Shown here piece by piece: positions 35,345-47,025 of a stretch of DNA of 51,055 nt. Both the position numbers and the translations under genes were made by a program. How positions within the stretch are numbered: position 1 is the first letter of the stretch; each line of letters starts with the position of its first letter. Under the pieces are notes generated by a model. That model worked only from the letters and a program-made list of their open reading frames with translations, made no database searches and was not told the origin of the DNA. The DNA is from Mesostigma viride. Lineage: Eukaryota > Streptophyta > Mesostigmatophyceae > Mesostigmatales > Mesostigmataceae. The stretch spans positions 4,628,769-4,679,823 of the forward strand of contig RPFO01000050.1 of the NCBI GenBank assembly GCA_009746045.1, given 5' to 3'.

Positions 35345-35623
35345 TCAGCCCTTGTAAGCATCCTGCACAAGGCAGGCAGGGCAAAACCAATCCCCCTTGG
35401 GCTCCTTAGTCAACGGGGGGTCAGCGCAGCACCCATGCAGTCCTCCCTTGCACCCGAATGTGCTGCACAGCAGGAAAGGGACACCGTCAATTTCATCCGG
35501 GGAAGCACATGCAAGGCAAGGAATATTATCAACATCATTCTCATCATCACTACTACCTTCCCCATCGTCCCCCTGCCCCTCCCTTTGCATCACGTCGTGG
35601 CAGCCACCCTTAACACAGGTCAT
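35345..35623 (-). pseudogene. Captured PHD-finger gene fragment
   Basis: 92 aa with one complete C4HC3 PHD zinc finger: C36, C39, C53, C58, H63, C66, C81 and C84, with the usual Pro-Pro-Leu (69-71) and W79 just before the last pair. PHD fingers read histone H3 tails in nuclear proteins. An acidic Asp/Glu/Ser stretch (about 19-32) precedes it. The fragment lies between two direct repeats containing GGTCATTCCGACAAGTCT (about 35262 and 35620). Element A2 has a single such repeat and no PHD segment, so this looks like a host or transposase gene piece gained by A1 or lost by A2. An in-frame stop lies just upstream of the Met and there is no longer frame, so a working protein is unlikely. Confidence 0.7.
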
Positions 35624-37457
35624 TCCGACAAGTCTTGCTCAAGTAATAAGGTTATGCGTGCTAAAACCTGACCATAAGCTTAAGGGGGGGTTTCTTTGTA
35701 TATGGCCACTTAGGCATGCTGTTTTCCATCCAAAAAGCCAGAAAGCATGCCCAACTCGATCACAAAACATAAGCAAACGGCTAGGCACCACATCTTCCCT
35801 CACCTGCCCTCGGCATGGCCAACCTTGCCAGCGCAAGCATAGCAACACGATCGCTAGGCATACATCATGCCAAGAGAGCATACACTATACTCTACCCAAG
35901 GTTACCTTGTAAACTTCATGCTAAGAACTCAGCAAATCTATGATCAAAAGCACATATAATTAACTCTAGCACACTGATGACGACACATGCTCAAGGTTGG
36001 GGGTCACTGTGGCACGCACTGATGGGTTTCCTAGACGACCACTCACTACCTGACAAGGCGCTAAGGACCACTCAGAAAGCAAGTAAACACAATCACACTT
36101 TACATGCCATCAACATGGATCAAATCCATGCTGAATATGTTGTGAAGTACAAAGGGGTGGCCACGCACCTCATACTCCTTCACCGTCCCTCGAGCATGGC
36201 CAGACTTATAAGTACGTGAATAGCAATAATGATTATGGCACTAACATGCATTACCAGCATTTTCTATGTTTCTCCCAGGTTAGATTGTAAGGGTTATGCC
36301 AACCAAGCTTACCAACACAGCAACAACTCCTTAACTGCACTACCCGACATGGGCAACAAACTGGAACTATGGAGGGCAAGGAACCAAGGAGATCATGGCA
36401 TACAAAGCTTGTATGCAGTCAACCATGTCAACCATGGTTGGCTCAGCAACATTGCTGTCTTGTCACATCATCATAACAAGGAAAGCTCAAATAAACCAAT
36501 GATGGCAGCTATCTACATGCAGTCACACAAATGCAATATCTCCAACATGATCGTCGATTTCAAAAATTCCTTCCCTGCACGATAAAATGCAAAGAAACCA
36601 GTGGCGGCCGTTCAGCTTCTGACCGCTGTGATGCCGCTGCGAGGAAAGGGTGCGTCACTATCACACAACAAGAAGCGTCCATACGCACAACATCCTTGCC
36701 AGAACACGTGCTATGAAATCCCTTACGCCTTCCCTAGGATCTATCGGCTGAGACTGAAGCGGATTTGATCAAGACATCAACGAAAACAAGCTAAAGCTGC
36801 CAGGTATTCGTCAACACGACGGCAAGCAACGGAGAGTTAACTGGCGGAAACTGACCAAAACGAACGCAAAAAACTTCGAACGATGAGCTCTTCGAAGAAA
36901 GAACTGATAGTAGATAACATTCGCCACAAATCTATACCTTGCCCTCGTAGATCCCTCGCCCAGGCGCGCAACAACGGCCGTTCTTCCATGGAAGGTTCCG
37001 ACATGCACTGCGCAGGCCTGAAAAAATACTTACAGAGAATGGCCGAAAATGTAGCAAAAAGCACCCGTTCGGTTTAGAATTCGATGCTACCGATATGAAT
37101 GCATCCTTCACGGTCAAAAAGACCCCCAAAACTGAGAATTTACTGCCGCAATCACGAATTCTATTTTATTCCGCGCGACCAAAAAATGCAGATTACCCCC
37201 CATGCCGATGGCAATAAAAGAAAGCAGCGATATTGTAAACCAGCCACTTGCCGCCGCAATCCAACATCATTAAATCATCGTCTTCAACATCCAATCATTT
37301 TTTTTGCATTTCTCTAGCCCTACATTGCTAGTTTCGCCTAAACGCAGTCGCCATGGCCACTTCCGCAAGTGGTGCGCGCACGGAGCACCCACTTTTCACG
37401 GTACGGCCGGTGCCGCGAATTTTTTCGCGCGGAAAATATTCGGCGCGCCACGTCCCC
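35624..37457. other. A1 right interior and end, non-coding
   Basis: ORFs up to 171 aa appear on both strands but share no motif with transposases. About 35640-35930 matches the segment that is tandemly duplicated in A2 (43404-44001). About 36990-37457 matches the right end of A2. Confidence 0.5.
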
Positions 37458-38482
37458 TTAATTACATAAATGCCAACCATGTACGTAGACAAGCCATGAT
37501 GACCCCATGGGAGCCTGAATCCTCATCATTAATTACATAAATGCCATCCATGTACGTAGACGGGCCATGATGACACCATGGGAGCCTGAATCCTCATCAT
37601 TAATTACATAAATGCCATTCATGTACGTAGGCCAGCAATGGAGACACCATGGGAGCCTGAATCCTCATCATTAATTACATAAATGCCAACCATGTACGTA
37701 GACAAGCCATGATGACACCATGGGAGCCTGAATCCTCCTCATTAATTACATAAATGCCAACCATGTACGTAGACAAGCCATGATGACACCATGGGCCTGA
37801 ATCCTCATCATTAATTACATACATGCCATCCATGTACGTAGACAGGCCATGATGACACCATGGGAGCCTGAATCCTCATCATTTACTATTCCTTGACATC
37901 CATGTACGTAGGCCAGCCATGGAGACACCATGGGAGCCTGAATCCTCCTCATTAATTACATAAATGCCAACCATGTACGTAGACAAGCCATGATGACCCC
38001 ATGGGAGCCTGAATCCTCATCATTTACTATTCCTTGACATCCATGTACGTAGGCCAGCCATGGAGACACCATGGGAGCCTGAATCCTCATCATTAATTAC
38101 ATAAATGCCAACCATGTACGTAGACAAGCCATGATGACACCATGGGAGCCTAGATCCTCCTCATGAATTACATAAATGCCAACCATGTACGTAGGCCAGC
38201 CATGGAGACAACATGGGAGCCTGAATCCTCATCATTAAATACATACATGCCATCCATGTACGTAGACAGGCCATGATGACACCATGGGAGCCTGAATCCT
38301 CCTCATTAATTACATACATGCCATCCATGTACGTACACGGGCCATGATGACACCATGGGAGCCTGAATCCTCATCATTTACTATTCCTTGACATCCATGT
38401 ACGTAGGCCAGCCATGGAGACACCATGGGAGCCTGAATCCTCATCATTAATTACATAAATGCCAACCATGTACGTAGACAAG
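37458..38482. repeat. 70-bp satellite array, block 6
   Basis: Last satellite in the window, collinear with 15333-16357 and including the dropped-GA variant near 37793 and the CTAGATCC variant near 38150. It stops abruptly inside GTAGACAAG at 38482. Confidence 0.96.
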
Positions 38483-38826
38483 GCTCGGGCGCCCAGTAGC
38501 AAAAACGAAAGGTTGTTAGTTATGCTTAAAGGCTGTGAAACTTTTCTGCGCAAGTTTTATGTGTGGCGCTGTAGCACAGCGGCACAACACAAATGGGTCG
38601 CAGATCGCATGCTCGCGGAGGGTCGATTTTGGCACAAACATGTTAGTGTATTAGCAATGGTGGTGCGAATCAAGCCAGGAAATTTTTGTGGACGATTTTG
38701 ATTATAGTCTGGAGTTTAGAAACGGAGCATTTGACATGGGAGCGCCTGGGCCGTGATATTCTTGCCCGATTTCCATTGTCGACCATGTTTTAGGGACGTT
38801 CAGGCTGGGCAGCGAGCGCACCTTAT
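38483..38826. other. Unassigned sequence between satellite and TTAA nest
   Basis: 344 bp, not satellite and not similar to anything else I can see in the window. It must be part of whatever inserted at 38482, but the other end of that insertion is not in the window. No gene seen. Confidence 0.5.
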
Positions 38827-39315
38827 CCCCTAAATGGTCTGGCTGTCGATTTTCCGCCTAAAACTGAGTTACAGCCGACACGTCGGCCCCTTCTCGGGGG
38901 ACCAAATGCCGCGAAAACTATTGAGAATTAGGAAACGTTTAGCTGAGAAGATCGAAAGTTTATAATTTTCCTCACAGCATGGTACTAGGGTTCGCATACT
39001 TCTGACAAAGTTATAGAGGTGTTCTGGCCGGTCAAAGTACAAGGGGTCAGGGTACTTTTTCACGTACAACGTGCATTCCGGAAAACGACGACCTGGCCAT
39101 GGCGGCTTGCGCCCACGCATGGTATTTACGTTTTCGTTCGAATTTTCTGACCAAACTCAGGAAATTGATTTTATACGTCCTAAAGATGATACAGGCCAAG
39201 TTTTGGTTCGCGGGAATGCCATTTGATAGGTGTCGGCAGCGTTCTTGCTGGAAAAAACTGCGATCAGGCCGGACGATAGAAACATTGACAGCAATACCTT
39301 TCCGGCGTATTTTAA

Positions 39316-40658
39316 CCCATAGTCCGCTGACCCATTTTGGGCATTTTCATACCCCTAAAAATGAAAAAAATCATAACTCACAGGCCACAACTCCAAATAC
39401 CCTCAACCAAGATGCCAAACATATCTACGCTTCAAGGGCTTTCAGAATATGTAGTAATATCATGGGTTTATCAAAGCATTTGGATGGCAGCGCCAGTCAA
39501 AGTTGGCCAAAAGACGATCTTTTTTCCCCAAGAAAAAGTGTACCTACCCCTAACTTCCCAGGGAGGGAAGGGAACCTCAATACCAACATTGGACAACTTA
39601 GTTGGATAGTCCAATGGTGGTTTCCTTGGGTCAGACCACCCAGATAACCCATTAGACCAATAAAACGTGCTCGTATATGTGTGTGGGTTACGCGCGCGTA
39701 AACAGCCATCCATGACATGCAATACAAGAATGCATTATAGCAGGCTGTAAAAGACTGCCAAAGGTGCTGGAATACAAACATGCTGCATACCTGCACTAAC
39801 GAAATGATGTGCTCCAAAGAAATGCCATAAACTGGGCACTTTCTGGGCTAATACCATTCTCTTTAGCAACATGGAAGCTTGCTAAACAGTGCACTAATAA
39901 GCTCGTCAAATATCATGCATGGAAGACATATTCCGCTGCAAACAACACGCAAACCCGTTGTCGTACATGGCTCGTTCATGTCCCGCACGGACTCCCCTGG
40001 CCGGGACCCTCATATCTCACACATACCGTTGCTCTACAGGCAAAGGCCGCCATAGCCTCATCTTGCATGCATCCTCCATGATTACCAGATTGATGTTCCG
40101 TTCAAAGATGACCTATAAACGCGTCCGCATTCCCAGCTAACGCTGCAGCGGACATCCCGTACCAAATCTGGATGCTTGGGCTGGCGCAGACTGCCCGGCC
40201 ATAGGGAGAAAATCGACATATGATAAGCGATGACTCATCTAGCACTGAAGACCAAGAAAGCACTATTTTCCTACCTGTATTTTCCCAATCCTATAAATCT
40301 GGCCATGCCTAACCTACGAAAATCACGCATCGACATTCTGAGCAACATTCCGAACCGTTTCTGGCCGCAAGACGCAAAATTTCCATGATAACGGCACGTT
40401 GGCAGCCATATCTCGTTACGCGCGCGCGCGAGCGAAAATTTCCCGCCAAAGTCACGTGATACTGTCGTAAAGCACGTTGTAATTACCAGGCTATGGCGAA
40501 TATTACCCCCAAACCTATGCATCACCTTCGTCCCTAAGTGTTCCCGGACCCATCGGACAACTTGCATCCGTCACGGGTGGCGCGGCGCTTGCGGCGCGGC
40601 GCGAATTACGACCGTTGGTCAAACTACCCGAAATTTCGGGTGGTTTACGGACTAAGGG
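39316..40658 (+). mobile_element. TTAA-target DNA transposon, family C, inside B1
   Basis: 1343 bp flanked by TTAA at 39312-39315 and 40659-40662. Ends are CCCATAGTCCG and, read inward from the right, CCCTTAGTCCG. Each end has a palindrome just inside (CCCATTTTGGG left, CCCGAAATTTCGGG right). The B2 copy shows the empty site with one TTAA at 41752-41755. CCC...GGG ends with TTAA resemble piggyBac-type elements. ORFs inside are short and unrecognised. Confidence 0.88.
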
Positions 40659-41273
40659 TTAAAGGATATATTGGTTTCTTTGTACTTTTTATGATACATA
40701 GTAGTCGTAAACGTGCAAGGGTGGCCAGAAATCAACGAATCCAGCGACCATGCTGCACAACTTTGGTGTGCCGAAATGCGCCATTTTGCGGCCACCACCT
40801 GGGCCAAGGTAACGCCATCCATGCCTGGTAAAGCTTAATCATCGTTTTCCTATCGATGTTTGACGTCTATATATACGTTCTAGCTTGTGTAGCACATTCT
40901 TTTTGCATTATTCATGCTCTTTCTTGACCCTGGCCTGGCCCCTTTCTAAAACACCCTTCTTAGATGCTTCCCTCAGTCAGTTGACCTGCCACAGGGTGAT
41001 GGTGATAAGTTTTAGAGGCTGTATGGGTTTGAATACCTCCATATATGTTTGTTATACATTTCCCACACACATATTGCATGAGTGTGAGGCAGTTGGCTGG
41101 TCTCTGTGGCATCATCAAGCATGTAACCGGTGAGTAGAAGCTTCCCATTGTCAGCATGTGCCACCAGGTGTGCTGGCCATCACCTGGCAAGCTATAGCAG
41201 CTTAGGCCTAGTTTATCCTTGCTAGGGCAAGCTGAAATAGGCTTAAGGGGACGTGGCCCGCCAAAACCCTTAA

Positions 41274-42955
41274 CCTTTAAATGGTCTTGCTGCCGATTTT
41301 CCGCCAAAAATCGAGTTCCAGCCGATGCATCGGCCCCTTCTCGGGGGACCAGATGCCGCGAAATCTATTGAGAATTAGGAAACGTTTAGCTGAGAAGATC
41401 GAAAGTTTATAAAATTCTTCACAGCATGGTACTAGGGTTTGCATACTTTTGACGAAGTTATAGAGGTGTTCTGGCCGGTCAAAGTACAAGGGGTCAGGGT
41501 ACTTTTTCACGTACAACGTGCATTCCGGAAAACGACGACCTGGCCATGGCGGCTTGCGCCCACGCATGGCATTTACGTTTGCGTTCGAATTTTCTGTCCA
41601 AACTTAGGATATTGACGTCCTAAAGATCATACAGGCCAATTTTTGGTTCGCGGGAATGCCATTTGATAGTTGTCAGCAGCGTTCTTGCTGGAAAAAACTG
41701 CGATCAGGCCGGACGATAGAAACGTTGACAGCAATACCTTTCCGGCGTATTTTAAAGGATATATTGGTTTCTTTGTACTTTTTATGATACATAGTAGTCG
41801 TAAACGTGCAAGGGTGGCCAGAAATCGCCGAATCCAGCGACCATGCTGCACAACTTTGGTGTGCCGAAATGCGCCATTTTGCGGCCACCGCCTGGGCCAA
41901 GGTAACGCCATCCATGCCTGGTAAAGCTTAAGCATCGTTTTCCTATCGATGTTTGACATTTATATATACGTTCTAGCTTGTGTAGCACATTCTTTTTGCA
42001 CTATTCATGATCTTTCTTGACCCTGGCCTGGCCCCTTTCTAAAACACCCTTCTTAGATGCTTCCCTCAGTCAGTTGACCTGCCACAGGGTGATGGTGATA
42101 AGTTTTAGAGGCTGTATGGGTTTGAATACCTCCATATATGTTTGTTATACATTTCCCATACACATATTGCATGAGTGTGAGGCAGTTGGCTGGTCTCTGT
42201 GGCATCATCAAGCACGTAACTGGTGAGTAAAAGCTTCCCATTGACAGCATGTGCCACCAGGTGTGCTGGCCATCACCTGGCAAGCTATAGCAGCTTAGGC
42301 CTAGTTTATCCTTGCTAGGGCAGGCTGAAATAGGCTCAACACCACTAGTTTGTTGGTGGCTGCCTCCTAGAATGCATGCCTTGCGTAGGGTGTCCGTACC
42401 ACGTTACCTACGTGCATGGACAAGGTGGCACCTGCACATAGGTGCCATGTAAGGGCAGTGTGATGATGCAGTTATGTTTCCCCATCATTGTGGAAGGGAA
42501 ATGTATTGTTTGGCATGGTTGGTGGCCATATTAGGAGGTCGTATGCCCACCCCTACTCCCTTGGTTGCTTTTTACCAACGGTACCCCTATGGGCTGTACT
42601 GGGTGTAACTGCTGGTATACCCACCCAAATGATGACCCCAATGGCTCAAACTGTTCAGCAACTAATGGTTTATCATCCCTGAAGTGGTAGGTGCCTAGGT
42701 CTTATAACATAATTCAAAATGCACATTCTACCAAAAATGAAAACGCGCGTCTTGACCCCCCTGACTTTGACGGCAGTTAAACATGGCCTACCCTGCATAT
42801 ATGTGAGGTTGTGATATACCAACCCGAAGGGCAACTCATGGACATGCTTGGCCCCCAAGGACAGCCATTGGATATGGGTAGGTTGGATGGCATCTGGTTT
42901 GCAAAATTGTGAAGATCCAGCCGATTTATCGGCAGGATCTCAGACCATTTAGGGG
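41274..42955 (+). mobile_element. TTAA-family B transposon, copy B2, complete, inside A2
   Basis: 1682 bp flanked by TTAA at 41270-41273 and 42956-42959. Inverted termini are CCTTTAAATGGTCT and CCCCTAAATGGTCT, with CCGAT-type palindromes just inside (GCCGATGCATCGGC left, CCGATTTATCGG right). It landed at the TTAA that family A carries next to its left end. It is the reference for reading B1. ORFs of 60-110 aa on both strands have no known domain. Confidence 0.88.
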
Positions 42956-43403
42956 TTAAAAATTGACATATGGTAATATCACTTGAAATCCATTTGCACA
43001 ACCCTAAGTTATGATTGGGGGCACTAAATAACATCTCTAGTGAGTTGTCCATGCACTTGTTGGGGGTACTACCCCCATATATACGCCAATAATGCGCTAT
43101 AAATAGCAAAAGACGCTAATTAGGACTGGGTATGCCCCAGCCAATGCACACATTTATTTACAAAACTGCCTGCAGCGTTTTTAGTTCCCTGAGTTTGTAG
43201 CTTGCTGAGCTATTTACATCATGAAAAGGGCAAAACCTCGATCAGTTATTAATTTCCCCGCAAAATGACCCTTTTTTTACCGGACATTGGGAATAACTTT
43301 TTATAAACACGTCAAAAAAATACTTTTTCCTGCAGCGAAAATCCGTCTAACAGGGGGACAACTGTGTTCCAAGTCCCAGGTCATTCCGACAAGTCTAGCT
43401 CAA

Positions 43404-44001
43404 GTTATAATAAGGTTTTGCGTGCTAAATCCTGAACATACGCTAAATGAGGTTTTTCTGTGTATAAGGCCACCTAGACATGATGTTTTCCATCCAAGAA
43501 GCCAAAAAACATGCCCAACTCGATCACACAACATAAGAAAAGGCTAGGCACCTCATCTGCCCTCCCCTGCCCTCAGCATGGCCAGCCTTCCCAGCGTGGG
43601 CATAGCAACACCATCGCTAGGCATACACGCACCAAGAGAGCATACACTATGCTCAGCCCAAGGTTACCATGTAAATTTATGCCAAGAACTCAGCAAGTAT
43701 ACGTTATAATAAGGTTTTGCGTGCTAAATCCTGAACATACGCTAAATGAGGTTTTTCTGTGTATAAGGCCACCTAGACATGATGTTTTCCATCCAAGAAG
43801 CCAAAAAACATGCCCAACTCGATCACACAACATAAGAAAAGGCTAGGCACCTCATCTGCCCTCCCCTGCCCTCAGCATGGCCAGCCTTCCCAGCGTGGGC
43901 ATAGCAACACCATCGCTAGGCATACACGCACCAAGAGAGCATACACTATGCTCAGCCCAAGGTTACCATGTAAATTTATGCCAAGAACTCAGCAAGTATA
44001 C
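43404..44001. repeat. 299-bp tandem duplication inside A2
   Basis: 43404-43702 and 43703-44001 are direct, apparently identical repeats starting GTTATAATAAGGTTTTGCG. Identical ORFs at 43511 and 43810 (plus) reflect it. A1 has a single equivalent segment. Confidence 0.93.
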
Positions 44002-45586
44002 GTGTAAAAACCTTAGAAAGACTGCCCAAGCAATAGAGGCAACTGCAGCCTGCAAACTTGGCAGCAAATCATACATGCTGTCTGCCAAGCTGTCACATCC
44101 TATCCAGCTTGCCTTGCTGCACACATAGCAGGGAAGTCTTAATGGTTATAGCTCAAGGAAAGCAATGGAAACACCTATCTAATGCAATGCCACTCATGCA
44201 GTATGGCCAGCAAAAGAACCACTCTCACCTTCCTTTCCAATATGGCAATTTGCTAAGAAGCTGATGCCAGCTTGTTGGCCTCTAGGCACATGCCGGATGT
44301 CGTTACTAAAACAGGCGTGTCAGATCCGGCACATAACAAAGCGTACTCTCATGTCCAAAGGATGATGGAAAACAAATGTCAACACATTACCAACAACTTG
44401 ACCTCGGCGCCTTAAGCATGCCAGCCACAAACTACACGAAATTGTACGAAATTGCTAGGAATCTGACGATGCAACCGAAAGAAATGGAGCGCTTCCTGCA
44501 GGGAAACTGCCCGAAAAAAGGGCGAAAGGCCTACGTTAATGCACCTGCCTGCGTGGAAATGTTTCATGCATAAACTGGCACGCAAGCTCGAACAATAAAA
44601 GACATCATCCATTGATCATGCAGGCGAACAAGGAAGGTGCGCCTTCCGTGAATACGTCGAAGGCGACATGCGCAGGCCTGCGTAGGTTCTTACCTTGAAT
44701 GCCGGAAATGTAAAAGAAACCGGGAAGCTTCGGCACAAACTCGACAACACCATTAAGTTAGCCTCATAATCCCTCTTTAGAGCCTACGTTGCCTCACAAT
44801 CGCTGCCGTAAACCTGCATTAAATTTCATGATCCGCAAGAGAAATTATATCACGGACCCCCGCGCCCGTATCCGTTCGAGAAATTAGCGATATTGCAAAC
44901 CGTAAACGTTCCGCCATGAAATGAGGTCATCGACTAATCTTCTGCGAAATTCATGCATTTTTTCTAGCTTTTTAGATGCCATATCGAAATGAAAGCCGCC
45001 ATGGCCACCTCCGTGAGGGTTGAGCGGTCCGGGCACACATTATACACCGTACGGACGGTACCGCGAATTTTTTGGCGCGGAAAATATTCGGCGCGCCACG
45101 TCCCCTTAAAATCACTAGTTTGTTGGTGGCTGCCTCGTAGAATGCATGCCTTGCGTAGGGTATCCGTACCACGTTACCTACGTGCATGGACAAGGTGGCA
45201 CCTGCACATAGACGTGCCATGTAAGGGCAGTGTGATGATGCAGTTATGTTTCCCCATCATTGTGGAAGGGAAATGTATTGTGTGGCATGGTTGGGGGCCA
45301 TATTAGTAGGTATTAGTAGGTAGTATGCCCACTTCTACCCCCTTGGTTGCTTTTTACCAACGGTACCCCTATGGGCTGTACTGGGTGTAACTGCTGGTAT
45401 ACCCACCCAAATGATGACCCCAATGGCTCAAACTGTTCAGCAACTAATGGTTTATCATCCCTGAAGTGGTAGGTGCCTAGCTCTTACAACATAATTCAAA
45501 ATGCACATTCTACCAAAAATGAAAACGCTCGTCTTGACCCCCCTGACTTTGACGGCAGTTAAACATGGCCTACCCTGCATATATGT

Positions 45587-45719
45587 TATAAAAATATAAT
45601 TACTTACAGCAGAGTGAAATCACTCAAACCAAAGGAAACGCCCAGCTATAAACCTATATACAGAGCCATGTCAAAGCTCTATACTACGATAAGACCAATG
45701 GAAACGCCTAACGGGAGGA
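45587..45719 (-). mobile_element. SINE-like 133-bp insertion with 15-bp target duplication
   Basis: The flanks ACCCTGCATATATGT (45572-45586 and 45720-45734) are direct repeats, and the B2 copy has this sequence once, so the insert is real. A 15-bp duplication is typical of LINE-mediated insertion. An A/T-rich stretch at the left (TATAAAAATATAATT) would be the 3' tail if sense is minus. Inside, the motifs CCAAAGGAAACGCCC and CCAATGGAAACGCCT are near-repeats. No clear RNA polymerase III boxes are seen. Confidence 0.7.
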
Positions 45720-45798
45720 ACCCTGCATATATGTAAGGTTGTGATATACCAACCCGAAGGGCAACTCATGGACATGCTTGGTCCCCAAGGACAGCCAT

Positions 45799-46045
45799 TG
45801 ATTGGATATTTGGTGAGCTATGCTCATTTTATCTAAGTCTATGACTAACCTGCTGAGCGGAGAATGCGCCTCTTTCTCATTGATGTGCGCCCCCGCGTCC
45901 ATCCACCGGTGTTTCACCGCCACACGCCAGCGGGCGGTCGCCACCGCCCGATGTTCCCTCTCCCCCGTTCGCTCCACACCGACCTCTTCCGACCCGACAC
46001 ACAGAGTCTTCCACCCCTTCATCTCACGGCAGTTGGACAAAGCCT
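45799..46045. other. Left flank of the decayed retroelement
   Basis: Junction between truncated B1 and the GC-rich retroelement. No target duplication can be read because B1 does not resume. This is probably the 3' end of the retroelement on minus. No gene seen. Confidence 0.4.
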
Positions 46046-46258
46046 TCACGTCTGCCTCTGCCAGACGCCCTCCCTAGAGTACACCACACCGGAGCCCCGG
46101 CTCGACGCGTCACTGGCCACGACGGTGGTGTCCAGCGGCTGGTTGCGCTGCGCATGCACCAGGGGAGCCAGGCAGACAGCCGCCCAGAGCTCCCGGCGCA
46201 CACTTGCCCAGAGTTGGAAGCGTCCGCCCTTGCGGAGGGCCAGCACTTGGTGGAGCAT
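46046..46258 (-). pseudogene. RNase H-like fragment of the decayed retroelement
   Basis: 70 aa in the open frame. The segment VVASDASSRGSGVVYS fits the first strand of retroelement RNase H, with the first catalytic Asp inside SDAS. Upstream the same frame gives a Leu/Arg-rich stretch (LLGRWVWIQLLRRSLLS) that normally links reverse transcriptase to RNase H in DIRS-like polymerases, but it is in a different frame from the reverse transcriptase piece. The rest of RNase H is missing. Confidence 0.55.
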
Positions 46259-46354
46259 CCTGTAGGCATGGAACCAGATGCTTAGCAGACTCCTGCGAAG
46301 CAGTTGGATCCATACCCAGCGTCCCAGTAGGGAGGCCAGCTCATGGTAGCTTGC

Positions 46355-47025
46355 TCATCCCCGGGCCAGCACCGCCTCAGTGTCATGGACGAGGAGGGCT
46401 AGTCGCTTCGCTGACGGCCACAAGCTCCCATCTTGGTGAAACTCGATGCCCAGGATCTCCACAGCTTGGCCCTCCCGCGCCCGCTCGACCTTTTTCTCAT
46501 TCACCACCAGGCCAGCTGGCGCGTAGCACTCGGTGCATGCGCGGTCCAGCAGCGCGTTCGCCTCTGCTGCGATGCGCGCGTGTGTGGTGCCCAGATCGTC
46601 GATCATGACCAACTGTGCCCGGCGAGGAGGGTCCTCGGGCAGCAGCTGCCAGTCAAGTTCGGCGGCCCCCACCAACTCCATCCACTCCCGTCCTCCCTCA
46701 CGCACTGTGCGCACCCCGAGCTGATGCATCGGGACGCTCACACTCAGCCCGGGGTTCAGCTTCCCCGGCCCGAACAGGGTCTGCATGTGCGCCACCTGCG
46801 CCAGCAGGACCGAGTGGGACCACCCCATCACCAGAACACGGAACCTGGGATAGAGCCGGCGGCGCTCCCCTGGTTGGCCGACCTCGTCCGACCAGACTGG
46901 GGGCAGCGCGAACCACTCCCGCCACTCCCTTGGCACAGAGAAGCGGTAGTAGTACGTCTCCAGGTCCGTTTTGCTCGAGTAGCTGGGCGCGCCCCCGGCC
47001 ATCTCTGCCACCGCCCCCACTCCTT
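46355..47025 (-). pseudogene. Reverse transcriptase, C-terminal part (DIRS-like/algal type)
   Basis: Part of a 275-aa frame that opens at 47182; the first 50 or so residues come from inserted sequence. Motif A is SKTDLETYYYRF (D73), motif B is VLVMGWSHSVLLAQ (about 117-129), motif C is LVMIDDLG (D195, D196), followed by LVVNEKK and ILGIEF, the usual thumb-side motifs. This is a genuine reverse transcriptase core, closest in style to DIRS/Ngaro-like or the RTs common in algal genomes. It ends in a stop at 46355 and the downstream part is out of frame, so the gene is broken. Confidence 0.75.

Larger units (their letters stand above)
34815..37457 (+). mobile_element. TTAA-target DNA transposon, family A (copy A1)
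   Basis: 2643 bp flanked by TTAA at 34811-34814 and 37458-37461. The left terminus GGGGAGGTGGCACCCC and the right terminus read inward, GGGGACGTGGCGCGCC, form an imperfect inverted repeat. No transposase is recognised, so it is non-autonomous. It shares ends and much internal sequence with A2 (41247-45105) and A3 (1-222). Compared with A2 it carries an extra segment with a PHD finger. piggyBac-like or Kolobok-like mobilisation is plausible from the target. Confidence 0.85.
41247..45105 (+). mobile_element. TTAA-target DNA transposon, family A (copy A2), inside B1
   Basis: Flanked by TTAA at 41243-41246 and 45106-45109, with ends GGGGACGTGGCCCGCC (left) and GCGCGCCACGTCCCC (right). Without the nested B2 it is about 2.17 kb. 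Its right half (42960-45105) follows A1 but lacks the PHD segment and carries a 299-bp tandem duplication. The host sequence around it is B1, which resumes at 45110. Confidence 0.87.
38827..45798 (+). mobile_element. TTAA-family B transposon, copy B1, interrupted and truncated
   Basis: The left terminus CCCCTAAATGGTCTG at 38827 is preceded by TTAT, a probable decayed TTAA. Homology to B2 runs through 38827-39315, 40659-41246 and 45110-45798. The gaps are transposon C (39316-40658) and A2 (41247-45105). B1 stops matching B2 after about 45798, about 110 bp before the expected right end, where the adjoining retroelement begins. A small SINE-like insert lies at 45587-45719. No transposase is visible. 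Confidence 0.8.

Noticed and set aside
223-38482. CRISPR-like pattern: conserved core of about 50 bp with linkers of about 20 bp
   Set aside because: Linkers are a handful of recurrent variants, not unique spacers. Period and context are those of a eukaryotic satellite, and no cas genes are present.
38560-38640. tRNA-derived SINE or tRNA-like gene (TAGCACAGCGG resembling an A box, GGTCGATTTTGG resembling a B box)
   Set aside because: The B-box match is poor and I could not form a cloverleaf with acceptor and D stems.
45580-45620. Introner-like intron on minus (GTAAGT ... GCAG) at the 133-bp insert
   Set aside because: The GT...AG pair spans the insert edge by chance; there is no host coding frame around it, and the 15-bp duplication is better explained by retroposition.
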